A DNA stretch of 52,082 nucleotides from Sporolactobacillus mangiferae (lineage in GTDB: Bacteria > Bacillota > Bacilli > Bacillales > Sporolactobacillaceae): positions 1 to 52,082 of the forward strand of contig NZ_JAMAST010000019.1 of NCBI RefSeq assembly GCF_023336505.1, in the 5' to 3' direction. This document shows, piece by piece, positions 6,290 to 15,946 of the stretch. The notes under the pieces are model-generated. The model saw only the letters and a program-made list of their open reading frames with translations. It was not told the origin of the DNA and ran no database searches. The position numbers and the translations under genes were made by a program. Each line of letters begins with the position of its first letter. Position 1 is the stretch's first letter.

Positions 6290-6326
6290 AATATCACCAT
6301 CTCACATGAGACCCTGCCGCGCACCA

Positions 6327-7223
6327 TTATTGTAAGAAGTCGACAAGCGAGGTCTGTATGATTCTTGCACCGACGGAAAGGGACGCGTTAAACACATTCT
6401 GCTGTTGATTGAGGTTAACCAGTGTCTCTGCATAATCTGCATCCTCATTGCTGGACATTACTTTGGTGGCCACCGTTTTCTGCTGGTCCAGACGGCTGCT
6501 GATCAGTTCAACGCGGTTCGTTTTGGCACCCAGATCTGCCTGCGCATTGATGATCTCAGTTAAATGCGTGTCAATTGTATCCAGATAACCGCTAATCTGA
6601 CTTTCATCCGCCGTTCCGGATTCTAAATCAGATTTTAAATTATTCAAATCATTAAACAACCCTTCCGTAAACACCGTATTGGGGTCAACATTGATGGTCA
6701 TTTGAACACCGTCATTAACTGCTACGCTGTAATCGGGATTGGCCAGAGCTTCAGCATTTGCCGTAATCGTTCCGTCTGCTTCTTCCGTCAATAAAGGCTG
6801 ATCGGAATTACTGCCGCTGAAAATATATTGATTGCCAACCTTCGTGTTCCCTAAAGTCACCAGCTGCTGCGTCAGCTGATCAACTTCCGTGGCGATCGCC
6901 TTCCGTTCATCTGCAGTCTGTGTGCCATTGCTTGCCTCATTCGTCAGTTCACGGATCTTCGTCAGCACATCATTCGCCTGCTGCAGCGCGTCATCGGAAC
7001 TGTCCAGCCATTTAGTGGCGCTGGTTACATTTCTCTTATATTGCTCGACATGACTGACATCAGTGCGATAGGCAACGCCCATGGAGGCAACAATCGGATC
7101 CTGAGACGGCCGGCTGATCTTCTTTCCGGTCGACAGCTGATTCTGATAATCAGAAATTTTACTGTATCCATTCGAAATATCCTGCAAAATATTGTTACTC
7201 ATCATTCCCTGTGTCACACGCAT
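6327..7223 (-). CDS. flgL: FlgL, hook-filament junction protein (HAP3)
   Basis: 298 residues starting MRVTQGMMSNNILQDI, with the flagellin-like N-terminal helix (YQNQLSTGKKISRPSQDP) and C-terminal helix (DADYAETLVNLNQQQNVFNASL). It joins filament to hook together with FlgK and is secreted by the flagellar export apparatus without a signal peptide. I choose the ATG at 7223 over a TTG at 7226. GGGGAG upstream overlaps the flgK stop. Confidence 0.97.
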   Translation of the reverse strand: MRVTQGMMSNNILQDISNGYSKISDYQNQLSTGKKISRPSQDPIVASMGVAYRTDVSHVEQYKRNVTSATKWLDSSDDALQQANDVLTKIRELTNEASNGTQTADERKAIATEVDQLTQQLVTLGNTKVGNQYIFSGSNSDQPLLTEEADGTITANAEALANPDYSVAVNDGVQMTINVDPNTVFTEGLFNDLNNLKSDLESGTADESQISGYLDTIDTHLTEIINAQADLGAKTNRVELISSRLDQQKTVATKVMSSNEDADYAETLVNLNQQQNVFNASLSVGARIIQTSLVDFLQ

Positions 7224-7229
7224 CAATGA

Positions 7230-8708
7230 TCAGCTCCCCATCTTATTGATCAGCGTATCCAGCAGCGAGTCAAGTGTGGTGACCACTCTCGCTGAAGCGC
7301 TGTACGTATGCTGAAACTGGATTAAGTTCGTTAATTCCTCATCTGTTGACACGCCGCTGACGGACATGCGCCGATTCTGCGCTGCCTCAAGTGTTGTCTC
7401 GGAATTGCTCTTGAATTGATTGGCCGATTGAGCATTAACGCCGATTTGCCCGACAAGACTCTCCAAATATTTTTTCAGTGTAACCGGGTCATCCCCATTG
7501 CCGTCAACATCGTAAGTATTGCTTGCAATCACATCCGCCATCGCGGTCGCTCCGCTGTTGTCGCCGGTCGGTGAACCGTTCTTGTTTGCCGTAATGTCAT
7601 TGCCTGTCAGATCTTCATTAACATGAATATTGGCCGCGGTGACGGAACCGCCTTCACCCTGGAAAAATTCTGTGATTCCCGAAGAGACTGATCCTTCAGT
7701 AGTTGCATAGGCGTTATTAAATTCTGCAGCCAGTGTACTCGCCATATTGTCCAAACTCTTCAGCACACTTGGATAGTCCGTTGTATAAGCGTCAACCAGC
7801 CCCTGAAGTTTGCCGGAGAAACCGGTGAGCGATTGGCCCGCCATTGAAATGGTGACTGAAGGGCTCGTTGTATCTGCCCCTGTGATCTCCGGATCATCCA
7901 GATGCGTTGTCGTCAGGTTAGCACCATCCACCAATTGCGCAGGCGGATCATAAGAAGCCCCATCACCATTAACAATCTCAATGGAATACTTGCCCTCAGC
8001 GAGTTTCGAAGGATTGCCACCGCTTTTGTCAGTCGATACTTTGACGTTCACGATTTCCGACAATTTATCAACCAGTGCATCGCGTTTATCATATAAATCA
8101 TTTGGAAGCTCTCCGTTGGCCTCCTGCTTTTCGATTTCCTGATTTAACGTGTTAATCTGATCCGCATACTGGTTCACCAGATCAACATTTTCCGTGATCT
8201 GACTGTTCAGGTTGTCCTGCACCTTGCCAAGCGACTGCGAAATATAATTGAACGTGTCCGCCAGTGCAGCTCCCTTTTGCAGCACAACCGTACCTGTTGA
8301 ATCTGTGTCACTTCCAAGATCCTGAAGTGCGCTCCAGAAATCGTCAAGCGTCGCTGAAATTCCCGTATCCGTCGGTTCATTAATGATATCTTCCATCTGA
8401 CTGTATGCATCGCTGATGGTGCTCCAATAGCCATTCAGATTCGTATTGTCCCGGACCTGAAGATCCACGAACTGATCACGGATCCGGGTAATGGATTCAT
8501 CAATCACACCTGTTCCGATTTGACCTGCTCCTCTTGCAGCATTGATACCAATGCTTGGATAAGGCAGCCATGTCGCCAGATTAACGCGCTGGCGGGAATA
8601 ACCGTCGGTGTTTGCATTGGATATATTGTGACCTGTTGTCTGAATGGACGTCTGCGTCACTTGCAGCGCCCGCTGCATCATATTTAAACTTGAAAAAATC
8701 GGAATCAC
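7230..8708 (-). CDS. flgK: FlgK, hook-filament junction protein (HAP1)
   Basis: 492 residues with the FlgK N-terminus (LNMMQRALQVTQTSIQTTGHNISNANTDGYSRQRV) given here in part: ISNANTDGYSRQRV, and C-terminus GVSTDEELTNLIQFQHTYSAS. The start codon is GTG at 8708, supported by GGAGGTG 7 nt upstream. The central region is variable as in other FlgK proteins. Lies between flgN, its likely chaperone, and flgL. Confidence 0.97.
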   Translation of the reverse strand: MIPIFSSLNMMQRALQVTQTSIQTTGHNISNANTDGYSRQRVNLATWLPYPSIGINAARGAGQIGTGVIDESITRIRDQFVDLQVRDNTNLNGYWSTISDAYSQMEDIINEPTDTGISATLDDFWSALQDLGSDTDSTGTVVLQKGAALADTFNYISQSLGKVQDNLNSQITENVDLVNQYADQINTLNQEIEKQEANGELPNDLYDKRDALVDKLSEIVNVKVSTDKSGGNPSKLAEGKYSIEIVNGDGASYDPPAQLVDGANLTTTHLDDPEITGADTTSPSVTISMAGQSLTGFSGKLQGLVDAYTTDYPSVLKSLDNMASTLAAEFNNAYATTEGSVSSGITEFFQGEGGSVTAANIHVNEDLTGNDITANKNGSPTGDNSGATAMADVIASNTYDVDGNGDDPVTLKKYLESLVGQIGVNAQSANQFKSNSETTLEAAQNRRMSVSGVSTDEELTNLIQFQHTYSASARVVTTLDSLLDTLINKMGS

Positions 8709-8728
8709 CGATCAGCACCTCCGCCTGA

Positions 8729-9217
8729 TTATGTTCGTGAATCAATGCGTCCGCCAAAGCCTGGAGACGCCGCATGCTCATGTCTTGGATTATCATAATT
8801 GCCCAGCTTTTTTTTCGGTCCGAACAGGCTGAGATTGAGTCTGACCCATATCAGCGAATCGTGCAGCAACTGCTGATTCAGGGTATTTGCCTGTTTCAAT
8901 GCATAAACGCGGCTCGCCAGCGCTAAATAAATAGTCTGCCATTCCTCGCGTTCTTTTGCGTCCATCACCGCCTGTGACCACTCAGTGAACGTTGCATTTG
9001 CGTGCGATGAACCAAGATCTTCCTGAATCACAGCTGAACGCTCTTCTTCAAGCCGGCGCAATCGGTCAACAAGTACCGTCTCTTCCCTGGTCATTCTGTC
9101 GACTGACTGCACATCACCGTTTTTTATTGCTTCCTTTTTTAAATCGGCAAGTCTGAGCAACGCATCATGTTCCTCGGTCATCGTTTTCAGTATTGATTTC
9201 ATGTGTGCAACGGTCAT
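8729..9217 (-). CDS. flgN: FlgN, flagellar export chaperone
   Basis: 162 residues, mostly helical, with a heptad-like C-terminal half (LASRVYALKQANTLNQQLLHD) typical of FlgN, which escorts FlgK and FlgL to the export gate. ATG at 9217 has AGAGGTG upstream. It lies 14 nt after flgM, and B. subtilis has yvyG (flgN) at the same place. Confidence 0.92.
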   Translation of the reverse strand: MTVAHMKSILKTMTEEHDALLRLADLKKEAIKNGDVQSVDRMTREETVLVDRLRRLEEERSAVIQEDLGSSHANATFTEWSQAVMDAKEREEWQTIYLALASRVYALKQANTLNQQLLHDSLIWVRLNLSLFGPKKKLGNYDNPRHEHAASPGFGGRIDSRT

Positions 9218-9230
9218 GCCTGCTCACCTC

Positions 9231-9500
9231 TCATTGCCTGTTCCAATAGTGGTACATTTTTTCCGCAATGTTCTGAGCCGGAACCTCATAAGTTCCGTTC
9301 TCAATCTGCGACTTCAGCTGCTCTATTTTTTCATTCCGTGTTTCATCGAATTTATGGGACCCCTGAAGCCTTTTCGCGGCCGTTGATATTTCAAGTCTGT
9401 CATCTGTCTTCGCTGGTTTTGCAGGCTGTTCACCTGAACCGGCTGCTGTCTGGTAGGCACTTGAGTAGGCCTGTACAGATCCGTATCCACTGATTTTCAA
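9231..9500 (-). CDS. flgM: FlgM, anti-sigma-D factor
   Basis: 89 residues. It binds sigma-D and blocks late flagellar transcription until it is exported. The C-terminal helices (EISTAAKRLQ, RNEKIEQLKSQIENGTYEV, AQNIAEKMYHYW) are the sigma-binding part. I prefer a TTG start at 9500 (then KISGYGSVQAY, matching the usual N-terminus) with GAGGTG 6 nt upstream. A GTG at 9509 is an alternative. Confidence 0.93.
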   Translation of the reverse strand: MKISGYGSVQAYSSAYQTAAGSGEQPAKPAKTDDRLEISTAAKRLQGSHKFDETRNEKIEQLKSQIENGTYEVPAQNIAEKMYHYWNRQ

Positions 9501-9566
9501 TATACTCACCTCATCTCCAGAGGATTATGCTTTCCACATTTTATATCGGCATCTGCGGAAAATTAT

Positions 9567-9977
9567 TTAATTCCGCCGCACGTGCCTTTCCGTATGGTAT
9601 GTCTTTCCTCTGATTTCCTCAATGATTTTCTTTTGTCTCCGGTTACTTTCAATGTCCCGTTCTAATTTTCCTCTGCAATCGTCGCACAGTGTCCCTGTTT
9701 GAATTAATTTCCCGCATGAACGGCATGGATAACCAAGATTCGGAAACACGGTCGTTTCGAGACGTCCCTCACGAATCCATTGATAGATCAACTCGGTTTT
9801 GACACCGGTTGCTTCGTGAACCTGTGGCACCGTGGCGGTCCTGTTCTCCTGCCGGCGTATAAATTTATAAACGATTTCAAACATTTTTTCCTGTTCTTTC
9901 AGGCAATCAGGACAATAAGGAGAGGAAACACGGACGAACAGCCGACCGCATCCTTTACAATTTTCGAGTTCTGGCAA
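9567..9977 (-). CDS. yvyF: YvyF, zinc-ribbon flagellar operon protein
   Basis: 136 residues with an N-terminal CKGCGRLF..YCPDC and a C-terminal CRSCGKLI..LCDDC, two zinc-ribbon-like knuckles flanking a MerR-like helix region (ATGVKTELIYQWIREGRL). The start is TTG at 9977 with GGAGGAA 7 nt upstream. Homologues sit ahead of flgM in Bacilli; the molecular role is not well defined, probably regulatory. A sigma-D promoter lies 54 nt upstream. Confidence 0.93.
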   Translation of the reverse strand: MPELENCKGCGRLFVRVSSPYCPDCLKEQEKMFEIVYKFIRRQENRTATVPQVHEATGVKTELIYQWIREGRLETTVFPNLGYPCRSCGKLIQTGTLCDDCRGKLERDIESNRRQKKIIEEIRGKTYHTERHVRRN

Positions 9978-10030
9978 CGGGATTCCTCCTCATCTGTAAA
10001 ACATTCTGCTGTAATCTGAATCTGACTTTA

Positions 10031-10057
10031 TTATCGGTATGGAATCGGTAAGTTTTA
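10031..10057 (-). promoter_or_regulatory. Sigma-D promoter of yvyF-flgM-flgN-flgK-flgL-yviE-fliW-csrA
   Basis: Minus strand TAAA (10054-10057), 15 nt, ACCGATAA (10031-10038), close to the sigma-D consensus TAAA-N15-GCCGATAT. It lies between the com genes and the flagellar genes, so the late flagellar genes can be transcribed apart from comF. Confidence 0.75.
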
Positions 10058-10419
10058 GGCAAACAGTTTACCTATTCGTCATCTGGAAGAATCACTTCAT
10101 GTGCCGAACAAACCTGACCATATGAAAAAATCAGTTGTTATGCGCACGGGCGACTCATTCGTAAAAAATGCGGGCCTTTTCACCGTGAGAAACGAAAACT
10201 TCGTACTGAATGATCTTAAATCAAGTTTATCCGCATAACCGGCATTGAAAGGAGCGGGCAGAATTCATAACTATAGGCCGCTCGCTCTTATTAAAGCACG
10301 GGAATAGATGGAAAAACAAGCAATCAGCTACTGCAGCACACTAAATTTATGATATTCACAAAGCTGAACGCAGGGATCGGGATCGAACATGGGGCGGAAA
10401 CCAGGGCGAGCTCGTACAT
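10058..10419. other. Intergenic region, nothing recognised
   Basis: No ORF with a ribosome binding site and no repeat I recognise. In B. subtilis comFB lies between comFA and comFC, and no comFB candidate is visible here. Confidence 0.4.
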
Positions 10420-10520
10420 TATCGGTCTGTTTCTGAATTGTATCGGTCTGTTTTGGGAGTTTATCGGTCTGTTCCTTAATTGTATCGGTCTCTTTGCATA
10501 TTGTATCGGTCTGTTTCCCA
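10420..10520. repeat. Five-unit 21-nt tandem repeat, locus A
   Basis: Units start at 10420, 10441, 10462, 10483 and 10504, each beginning TATCGGTCTGTT (one has TATCGGTCTCTT), with a variable second half. The minus strand read in frame gives NRPI-type heptapeptides. The frame has no ribosome binding site. It lies just downstream of comFC. Confidence 0.9.
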
Positions 10521-10659
10521 TGACCGCCGGCTCTGTACTGACTCGCGCACCGAAAAACAGGCACCGCCCTCAATGAAGAAGGCAGCGCCTGCTAATGTTG
10601 AAGCTCGATGTGTCTACCGAATCCACCATAATTGGCCAATCATGGAAAGATTTTAGTTT

Positions 10660-11421
10660 TCAGCCGTGAATCAAGGTAAGCGAATCGACGCTTAAGGGAT
10701 GGGCTGGAATCAATGTGTGCGCAGCCAGACGCATGGTTACACCCGTCGTATAGATATCATCAATGAGCAGTATTTTTTTATTTTCCAGCAGATGGATGCA
10801 CTCTTTGTTTAATTGAAATGGAGATTCACGGGAGGCCAGACGCTGACGTCGATTTTTCTTGCTCTGCTTCATTTCGTGCTTCTCGCGCACAAGCCCCTGC
10901 ACAATGGGGGGCCCAATCAGTTCGGCGAGCACTTCTGCCTGGTTGAAGCCGCGTTCCCGAAGCCGATGCGCGCTCACGGGAATGGGGATGATCACAAATT
11001 GTGAGCTGTCCGTCATGAAAAGCCTCTGCCGCCAGGTACTTCCTTTCTTCACGATCCGGTGAAAGGCACATCTCAGGTCACATGCAAAGCCGGCCGCCAA
11101 AGCAGTGTCTCCACGAAATTTAAAGCGCGTGATCATTTCCTTAATCAATGGATTATAACTGAACAATGCATTATTCGTCCCATATAGACCATTTCGTCCA
11201 CTATGCTTCCACCAGATGCAATCCTGGCAAATGTGATGTTTAACGGCGGTCGACTCAAGCAGAGAAAGATCCCGCCCACAGCATCGGCAGCATGCATCCG
11301 GCGCAATCGCGGCCAGACGTCCGCGGCATGTATCACAGAAGGACGGTGTATCATCTAAAACGAACACGGTTTGAAAAGTCAGGGGTTTTAAAAAATCAGC
11401 TCCGCAAAATAAACAGCGCAT
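10660..11421 (-). CDS. comFC: ComFC, phosphoribosyltransferase-type competence protein
   Basis: 253 residues. N-terminal zinc finger with Cys pairs (MRCLFCGADF, FCDTCRG, CCRCCGRD, ICQDC), a YNPLIKEMITRFKFRGD block, and a C-terminal PRTase motif ILLIDDIYTTGVT. Needed with the helicase ComFA for uptake of transforming DNA. ATG at 11421 follows the comFA stop (11423) directly, with GGAGG further upstream; a GTG at 11442 is less likely. Confidence 0.95.
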   Translation of the reverse strand: MRCLFCGADFLKPLTFQTVFVLDDTPSFCDTCRGRLAAIAPDACCRCCGRDLSLLESTAVKHHICQDCIWWKHSGRNGLYGTNNALFSYNPLIKEMITRFKFRGDTALAAGFACDLRCAFHRIVKKGSTWRQRLFMTDSSQFVIIPIPVSAHRLRERGFNQAEVLAELIGPPIVQGLVREKHEMKQSKKNRRQRLASRESPFQLNKECIHLLENKKILLIDDIYTTGVTMRLAAHTLIPAHPLSVDSLTLIHG

Positions 11422-11422
11422 T

Positions 11423-12877
11423 CTACTTAAATCCTCCGGCACGGTTCATCTGCTCAATCTGTCTGCGTGCACGAATCATGGCCAGCGTTTTTCCATTATG
11501 AAAAAAGACAACGTCACCCCTGGGACAATCACCAGATCGACCGACGCGCCCGGAAATCTGAACAAGCGCACGATCATCGAATACCCGATCATCAGCGCCG
11601 AATACAGCGACTTCAACACCAGGAACCGTTACCCCGCGTTCAAGAATCGTTGTGGTCACAAGAGCGGCCAACCTGCCCTCGCGAAAATCGGCCAGCTTCT
11701 CATGGCGATGCGGATCGTCAGCATGAACTCCGGCAATACGCGTGTACCCGGAACGCTGCAGAAGTTCCGTCAGTTCATGAACGAGCGCTATGGACGGAAC
11801 AAAGATAAACGCCTGCCGTTTCTGCGTGATTCTCTCTCTTAGCCAAAGACTGAGCGGATAAGGAAGCCAGCCCTTGCATGCAGCGTGCGCCCCGTTCCCG
11901 ATCCATTGAAAGCGTGGAACGGGAAGCGGATAACCGTGATAGCGGCGCGCAAGCATGACGCCACGCAGTTTTCCTGATAAGTACGCATTTTTCAGAATGT
12001 CCGGAGGTGTTGCTGTCAAAAAGATAAAAGGCGCGTTCGGTTTTGCGGCTTTCCGTACAGCATAGTCAAGCATCGCATCAAAATGATAAGGAAATGCATC
12101 CACTTCATCGATGAAAACGCAGTCAAATCGATTGGCACTACGAATCAGCTGATGTGCGGTTGAGATTACCAGCGGCGCATCGGGAATCGTTTCCTTACTG
12201 CCAGCATAAAGCCCACTGACTGGGATATCCGGAAATGCCGCACGGATACGCGGCAATAATTCACGCACCACATCCGTTCGTGGCGTGGCCAGAACCACCC
12301 GATGCCCTTTTTTCAGCTGTTGTTCCAGTGCCGAATAAATGATTTCGGTTTTGCCTGCTCCGGCAACCGCCCAGATCAGAAAAGATTCGCGCGCTTCAAG
12401 AGCCTGAAGCAACGCCTCCGCGGCTTTCTGCTGATCAGAGGACAAGCTGCCCTTCCAGTGGCACAGCGGCCGCCCGATTAAGACATCTTCAGGCAGTCTC
12501 AGTTCCGGCACAGGGCCGCACCATGTGACCAGTTTTGTGCATGCACGCACAATGCCCATTGTCAGGCAATGCCGGCAGTAAACACATTTGCTCCCGCATC
12601 TGGCACAGCTACAGACAGCAAATGACTCCTGTTCACGGTTGCCGCAGCGGACACACAACCATTTTTTCTTTCCAGTTAATAGATCAAAAATGTTTTCATT
12701 CAAGGGGATGATGCCGTGGCGGACGGAGACATAACCGGCATTCACGTATTCCTTAAGACGCTTTTCGGGAAACGGGAGCTCTTCAGCGCGAAACTCCCGC
12801 CCATGCAGCGCATGCTGCACTTCCGTAAAATCATTTGGTGTGGGTACGGATTTACGGGAAAGCAAAAGCATAGGCAT
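11423..12877 (-). CDS. comFA: ComFA, DEAD-box-like DNA translocase of competence
   Basis: 484 residues. N-terminal zinc-binding region CVRCGNREQ..CSCARCGSKCVYCRHC, Walker A VAGAGKTE, DEVD (IDEVDAFPYH) Walker B, TATPP motif III, and the C-terminal helicase domain with VTTTILERGVTVPGVEV and QISGRVGRSGD. It helps pull single-stranded DNA through ComEC. ATG at 12877 or 12871 with AAGGTAGGT before it. Operon with comFC; comFB is missing from its usual place. Confidence 0.96.
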   Translation of the reverse strand: MPMLLLSRKSVPTPNDFTEVQHALHGREFRAEELPFPEKRLKEYVNAGYVSVRHGIIPLNENIFDLLTGKKKWLCVRCGNREQESFAVCSCARCGSKCVYCRHCLTMGIVRACTKLVTWCGPVPELRLPEDVLIGRPLCHWKGSLSSDQQKAAEALLQALEARESFLIWAVAGAGKTEIIYSALEQQLKKGHRVVLATPRTDVVRELLPRIRAAFPDIPVSGLYAGSKETIPDAPLVISTAHQLIRSANRFDCVFIDEVDAFPYHFDAMLDYAVRKAAKPNAPFIFLTATPPDILKNAYLSGKLRGVMLARRYHGYPLPVPRFQWIGNGAHAACKGWLPYPLSLWLRERITQKRQAFIFVPSIALVHELTELLQRSGYTRIAGVHADDPHRHEKLADFREGRLAALVTTTILERGVTVPGVEVAVFGADDRVFDDRALVQISGRVGRSGDCPRGDVVFFHNGKTLAMIRARRQIEQMNRAGGFK

Positions 12878-13077
12878 ACCTACCTTCTTTCGGAGAATGA
12901 GTGAGGACTTTTTAAAAACAAAAAAGGGGCAAGAATTGAGGATTTTGCATGTCGAAAAAAACAGCGTACATAAAAATGAGGAAAATCAAGCACATTGAGA
13001 GAAAATTGTACTCTTAGTTACTATTCGACATCTGCTGCTTGAATCCTTCAAAAATCATGTGAATTTTTATTTCAGCA
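12878..13077. other. Intergenic region upstream of comFA
   Basis: AT-rich, with runs of A and T that could hold a comFA promoter. I could not place a convincing ComK box (AAAA-N5-TTTT pair). No ORF. Confidence 0.4.
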
Positions 13078-13140
13078 TTAGAAACTTGGCTTTGCCAGGC
13101 CTTTGACACGGGCGAAGCCGCCGCACTTATAATCCTATTA
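13078..13140 (+). repeat. Family 1 repeat, copy 3 (short)
   Basis: TTAGAAACTTGGCTTTGCC, then GGGCGAAGCCGCCGCACTTATAATCC; the distal TGAATTTTAAACTTTC part is missing. It ends at the A-tract of the degU terminator. Confidence 0.85.
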
Positions 13141-13166
13141 AAAAACCGCGTGGTCTGCACGCGGTT
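13138..13166 (-). terminator. Intrinsic terminator of degSU
   Basis: Leftward AACCGCGTG, five-base loop, CACGCGGTT, followed by TTTTTT. It lies 15 nt past the degU stop. Confidence 0.88.
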
Positions 13167-13180
13167 CATCATGACTTGAT

Positions 13181-13885
13181 TTAATATATTTTTACCCAGC
13201 CGTTCTTAATCGCTTCAACTACAGCCTGGGTGCGATCCTCAACACTCATTTTCTGTAAAATGTTGCTGACGTGGTTCTTCACTGTTTTTTCACTGATATA
13301 CAAATATTCGCCGATTGCCCGGTTGCTTTTTCCATCCGCCATCAGCTGCAATACTTCGCATTCGCGATGAGTCAGAATGTGCAGGGGCGGACGGTACTCC
13401 AGATCCCGAAATCCGGAAAGTTCAGTGGAGTACCCTTGTGTCGCCAGTCTCCGAAATTCATTGACTAAATTGTGTGTCACTTTCGGGTGTATGTATGCGC
13501 CGCCCTGTGCAACGATCCGCACAGCATCAATCATTGAATCTGCATCCATCTCTTTGAGCAGATAGCCGAGCGCACCCGATTTGAGCACGTGGGTCACATA
13601 GCTTTCATCATCGTGGATTGAAAGGATGATCACCTTCAGGCCGGGATGATTTTTAATCAGCTGCCTTGTTGCTTCAACGCCATTTAATTTTGGCATATTG
13701 ATATCCATAAGCACGACATCAGGATTGGATTCCTCAATTAATTTTTCTGCAGTACTTCCATCATCGCCTTCAGCAACGACTTCAAAATCGGTTTCCATAT
13801 CCAATATTCTTTTTACGCCTTCCCGAAAAAGACGATGGTCATCAATCAGTGCAATCGTTGTCACTTTAGGCCGAACATTTGTCAC
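13181..13885 (-). CDS. degU: DegU, response regulator
   Basis: Receiver domain from [20 protein letters not shown] with acidic pocket DD, phosphoacceptor in [13 protein letters not shown], and K in [10 protein letters not shown]-terminal LuxR/NarL HTH ([36 protein letters not shown], quoted here as [14 protein letters not shown]). Regulates competence, motility and exoenzymes with DegS. The start is unclear: the open frame reaches a GTG at 14029 overlapping degS, but homologues begin close to the receiver domain, so I place it at GTG 13885; GTG 13864 and 13942 are alternatives. No strong ribosome binding site fits any of them. Confidence 0.9.
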   Translation of the reverse strand: MTNVRPKVTTIALIDDHRLFREGVKRILDMETDFEVVAEGDDGSTAEKLIEESNPDVVLMDINMPKLNGVEATRQLIKNHPGLKVIILSIHDDESYVTHVLKSGALGYLLKEMDADSMIDAVRIVAQGGAYIHPKVTHNLVNEFRRLATQGYSTELSGFRDLEYRPPLHILTHRECEVLQLMADGKSNRAIGEYLYISEKTVKNHVSNILQKMSVEDRTQAVVEAIKNGWVKIY

Positions 13886-14009
13886 AATTCTCTGCTGTCT
13901 GACAAGCGTCACCGCTGATCCCGTGCCGCAGCAGTTTTTCACCTCTCTTTTTTTCTGTCGATGCAGACAGCGTCCGGGATTGACCCTGTCTGCCTTTCTC
14001 GTTGCCGCA

Positions 14010-15176
14010 TTATTCAAGTATGTCTTCACTCTGAAGCGGGATATGAACCAGCACTTTGGTCCCCTTCCCCATTGCCGAGTGGATCATCAGCTCACCGTTC
14101 AGCAATTCGGTTCGCTCCCTCATGCCAACCAGGCCATAGCTGCCTTCTTTTGTCTCTGTCATGTCGAAGCCAATTCCATCATCCTTAACAAGAATCAGTA
14201 CTTTATCTTTTCGGTATTCAATCCTTATGTTGATGACCGACGGTTTCGCATGGATGCATGCATTCTGCACCGCTTCCTGCACTAACCGGAATAATGCGGC
14301 TTCAATTCTCGATTGCAGCCGTTTATCTTCTCCGACACAGTTAAAGTTGATGTGTACAGAAGGATAGTCACCATTTACGCGATGAAGATATTTCTGCAGC
14401 GTTGGAACAAGTCCGAGATCATCCAGGCTCATTGGGCGCAAGTCGTAGATAATTCTGCGTACCTCGGCAAGTGCTCCCTGAACCATTACCCGATACTTCT
14501 GCAATTCGGCATGTGAAGCTGCCATACCTTCTTTTTTGCCAACACGTTCAACAACATCCAGCCCCATCAGAACCTGTGCCAATGTCTGAGCCGGACCATC
14601 ATGAATTTCACGCGACAGCCTCTTCCGTTCTTCTTCTAGTGCTTCGATTACCTTGAGCCCGAACGCGCGCTGCTCCCTTGCGCTTGCGATCACCTCGCCT
14701 ACTTGTTTCAGGTCACTTGTCAGATAGTTCAGGACAACAGTCACTTGCCCGACCAATGTCTCTGCTTTCTGAATGGTGGCCTGCAATTGAACGAGGCGGC
14801 GTTCGAGCTCATTTCTTCTTTTTTTCATCTGCCGTTCCATCTCGCGCACGATGGACAGTTCATTCTGAATTGAATTCGCGTTCTCATAGGCATGGCGAAT
14901 ATCTTCCTCGCCATACCGGGTAAACGCCTTACTGATCTCGGCTAACTGTCCTCTCGATTTTCTTGCTTCAATCTCAAGTGTGTCGCTTCGATCAATAATT
15001 CCGTTCAATTCCTGTTTGACCAATTGGAGTTCTTTAACCAGTGCGTCATACTCTTTTCGTGATTCTTCGCCGATCTCGAAAATCTGAGTTTTACTGTCGC
15101 TCACATTATCAATCATATTATTGATAATCAGATCAAGATGCTTGACATCCAGATCAACAGGTTTACTGGCTGACAT
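14010..15176 (-). CDS. degS: DegS, cytoplasmic sensor histidine kinase
   Basis: 388 residues. An N-terminal sensor region with long coiled coils (about 1-170), then the HisKA_3 H-box [15 protein letters not shown] and a C-terminal ATPase with VKDDGIGFD and [16 protein letters not shown]. There are no membrane segments, as usual for DegS. GGAGGG precedes the ATG at 15176. It phosphorylates DegU, whose gene follows. Confidence 0.96.
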   Translation of the reverse strand: MSASKPVDLDVKHLDLIINNMIDNVSDSKTQIFEIGEESRKEYDALVKELQLVKQELNGIIDRSDTLEIEARKSRGQLAEISKAFTRYGEEDIRHAYENANSIQNELSIVREMERQMKKRRNELERRLVQLQATIQKAETLVGQVTVVLNYLTSDLKQVGEVIASAREQRAFGLKVIEALEEERKRLSREIHDGPAQTLAQVLMGLDVVERVGKKEGMAASHAELQKYRVMVQGALAEVRRIIYDLRPMSLDDLGLVPTLQKYLHRVNGDYPSVHINFNCVGEDKRLQSRIEAALFRLVQEAVQNACIHAKPSVINIRIEYRKDKVLILVKDDGIGFDMTETKEGSYGLVGMRERTELLNGELMIHSAMGKGTKVLVHIPLQSEDILE

Positions 15177-15483
15177 AATTTCCCTCCATCATAACTGTAG
15201 CCGAACTGTTTCAGACGTGCTACCCGCATTGTGCCTATCTGTGTATGGGTATTTCGCACTAATTAATAAAGAACAAATTTTCAAATGCGGAAGCCATTGC
15301 TCCTGTTCCACATTTTAAATCTAGCAAATTCGACATAGTGAAAAGTTAATGCTTATCTATACCCATTGTTGATGAACAAAAATCAGATAGCAAGTGTAAA
15401 TGTTACCATGATGCGCTTCGCCGTCAAAGCGCTATGAATAAATATCCGATTATTTGGACCTATTTTAAGATGGATTTTCCATG
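15177..15483. other. Intergenic region upstream of degS
   Basis: AT-rich DNA expected to hold the degS promoter on the left and nothing recognised on the right. No supported ORF. Confidence 0.35.
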
Positions 15484-15800
15484 TACTATAAGAAGTATAA
15501 GATTTTACAGCGTTGATACAACGATTAGCGCCATTTCATCATGAAGCCGTCTCAGGACACAAAAGCACGAAGCATCCGCGGTCGCTGAAGGCAAGTTTTC
15601 TAACACAAATTTGAAAAGATAAAAGATTTAGTGGAATTTAGTGTAAGTGCAACTATGCCTTCGCTTTCGCCGATGGCTCACCGATGGCAAGTTTTCTAAC
15701 ACAAATATGAAAAAATAAAAGATTTAGTGGAATTTAGTGTAAGTGCAACTATGCCTTCGCTTTCGCCGATGGCTCACCGAAGGCAAGTTTTCTAATATTC
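15484..15800 (-). repeat. Family 1 repeat, inverted, with a 96-bp tandem duplication (copy 4)
   Basis: Begins TACTATAAGAAG at 15484. From 15590 to 15781 a 96-bp unit is repeated twice (units at 15590 and 15686), each starting GGCAAGTTTTCTAA and containing GATTTAGTGGAATTTAGTG, GTGCAACTATGCC and CGCCGATGGCTCACCGA; a third copy starts at 15782 and stops soon after. The ends match the reverse complement of TTAGAAAACTTG.CC. Confidence 0.8.
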
Positions 15801-15946
15801 CAGTTTTTTCTCGCCTACGGACGAAACAGTCAATAGACCTGTCGAAAGTAAGTAAAAGTGGAAAATTGCACGTTTCTGGACCCTCGCGTCTTTTTCTGCC
15901 ATCAACCCGAAGCACTTAACCGAAATGGGAAAGAGAGGGAACATTC

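Noticed and set aside
10324-10573. Two overlapping minus-strand frames with NRPI or QTDTI repeats
   Set aside because: They are made by the 21-nt repeat, in two frames at once, without a ribosome binding site.
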